NCBI GenBank assembly: GCA_022709605.1
Contig: JAKLIM010000051.1
Span: forward strand, 1-14,563
DNA length: 14,563 nt
Direction: 5' to 3'
Source: Bacteroidota bacterium
GTDB lineage: Bacteria; Bacteroidota; Bacteroidia; Bacteroidales; Paludibacteraceae
Shown here: positions 13,935 to 14,563 of the stretch, in pieces
Layout of the letters: every line of letters starts with the position of its first letter
How positions within the stretch are numbered: the first letter of the stretch is position 1
Notes under the pieces: generated by a model
Database searches by the model: none
The model's input: only the letters and a program-made list of their open reading frames with translations
What the model was told of the DNA's origin: nothing
Program-made: the position numbers and the translations under genes

Positions 13935-14563
13935 TCAATCGAACAGACTTTGTAGTATTTCAAGCGAATGAACCCCGCGAAAGCCCGGAATATGCAAACG
14001 GTAGTAATCGATTATGCCCTCAATAAGTTTTAGCCTTATATTTCTTGAAAATATCAATTGTTGCATATTCACGTAATCCGAATTCAGTACTTCAATAAAT
14101 TTCTCCGTGATTTCACGTGATAAAAAATGAGGATGTTGCGGCTTTTCATTTAGAAAAACTCCATTCATCAAATCGAAATAATTAATCTGACTGTCCTCAT
14201 TATTCGGTTCAAAACCCAAATACCGGGTAAGTTTTACTAAAAAAACAAGGTGAAAATTCGAAATTCCAATTTCAGCACAATCTAATTGTTGAATTGAATT
14301 CTCAAGAAAAAGATACAAATGATCATCTGGTTCAGTTTGACGCAAAACATGAAAAAGCATTTCGGACAGAAACAATGCCAATGAACTTTTTACAGGATCG
14401 AATGGAATTCCCGTAAAAGTATATTTCATTCTAATGTCTTTTATTTGCTGTATATTTTTTCCCGGAGTGTGCAAAACATCCATTTCGACAATGGAAAGTG
14501 GTTGAATAAACGCCGAACGAACTACCGATTTTTTTTTATTGACGCCATAAACCATATAAGATG
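13935..14563 (-). CDS. recO: DNA repair protein RecO, 5' end outside the window
   Basis: RecO works with RecF and RecR to load RecA on single-stranded DNA covered by SSB during recombinational repair. The 206 residues seen from the first internal ATG (14553-14555) lack the N-terminal OB-fold beginning, which lies beyond the window end. The frame is open to the edge, so the ATG at 14555 is not the true start. Recognisable parts are VYGVNKKKS, FIQPLSIVEMDVLHTPGKNIQQIKDI, KSSLALFLSEMLFHVLR, ISNFHLVFLVKLTRYLGFEPN and a C-terminal HIPGFRGVHSLEIL, matching RecO sequences of Bacteroidota. The zinc-binding cysteines of some RecO proteins are not evident. The gene converges on the LysM endopeptidase gene with 16 nt between the two stop codons and no clear terminator between them. 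Confidence 0.88.
   Translation of the reverse strand, partial: SYMVYGVNKKKSVVRSAFIQPLSIVEMDVLHTPGKNIQQIKDIRMKYTFTGIPFDPVKSSLALFLSEMLFHVLRQTEPDDHLYLFLENSIQQLDCAEIGISNFHLVFLVKLTRYLGFEPNNEDSQINYFDLMNGVFLNEKPQHPHFLSREITEKFIEVLNSDYVNMQQLIFSRNIRLKLIEGIIDYYRLHIPGFRGVHSLEILQSLFD

Overview
The window looks like a chromosomal stretch from a low-GC member of the Bacteroidota, probably a Bacteroidales/Marinilabiliales-type bacterium. The evidence is the gene repertoire (an acyltransferase of the DUF5009/COG4299 type, an 'archaeal-type' ATPase, a RecO with Bacteroidota-like sequence, a NatA/NatB-like ABC pair), the lack of clear Shine-Dalgarno sequences, and several upstream boxes fitting the Bacteroidota -7 consensus TAnnTTTG (1121-1128, 2486-2493, 12237-12244). 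Genus cannot be assigned from sequence reading alone. All genes run on the + strand except the last one.

Left part (1-4763): an apparently 5'-truncated TolC-family efflux gene ends in a strong intrinsic terminator (1081-1119). Next comes a multi-pass acyltransferase related to heparan-alpha-glucosaminide N-acetyltransferase, then a non-coding stretch with two different short tandem repeats (2350-2426 and 2442-2478). A compact accessory-looking block follows: an orphan ATPase of the ATPase_2 type, a YjbR/MmcQ protein, and an overlapping MntA-HepT nucleotidyltransferase/HEPN toxin-antitoxin pair closed by a second intrinsic terminator (4721-4748).

Middle part (4764-9678): mostly housekeeping genes. 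These are dtd (D-aminoacyl-tRNA deacylase), pssA (phosphatidylserine synthase), radC, an ABC-2 type exporter (ATPase plus permease) and ybaK (Cys-tRNA(Pro) deacylase). Degenerate GTTTGAA-type repeats flank the ABC ATPase gene, in opposite orientations on its two sides.

Right part (9711-14563): a secreted or anchored cupin, a solitary DUF1016/YhcG PD-(D/E)xK nuclease gene carrying two near-perfect 23-bp palindromes inside its reading frame, an LD-carboxypeptidase (S66), and a NlpC/P60 endopeptidase with five LysM modules. The last two are both cell-wall peptidase families. A convergent recO, cut by the window edge, closes the region.

I did not find a clear new multi-gene system. The best candidates for a second look are the duplicated palindrome inside the YhcG-type nuclease gene, the ATPase/YjbR/MntA-HepT block, the dispersed GTTTGAA repeats, and the truncated tolC. 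No tRNA, rRNA, CRISPR array or insertion sequence was recognised, and no gene-free stretch exceeds 300 bases.
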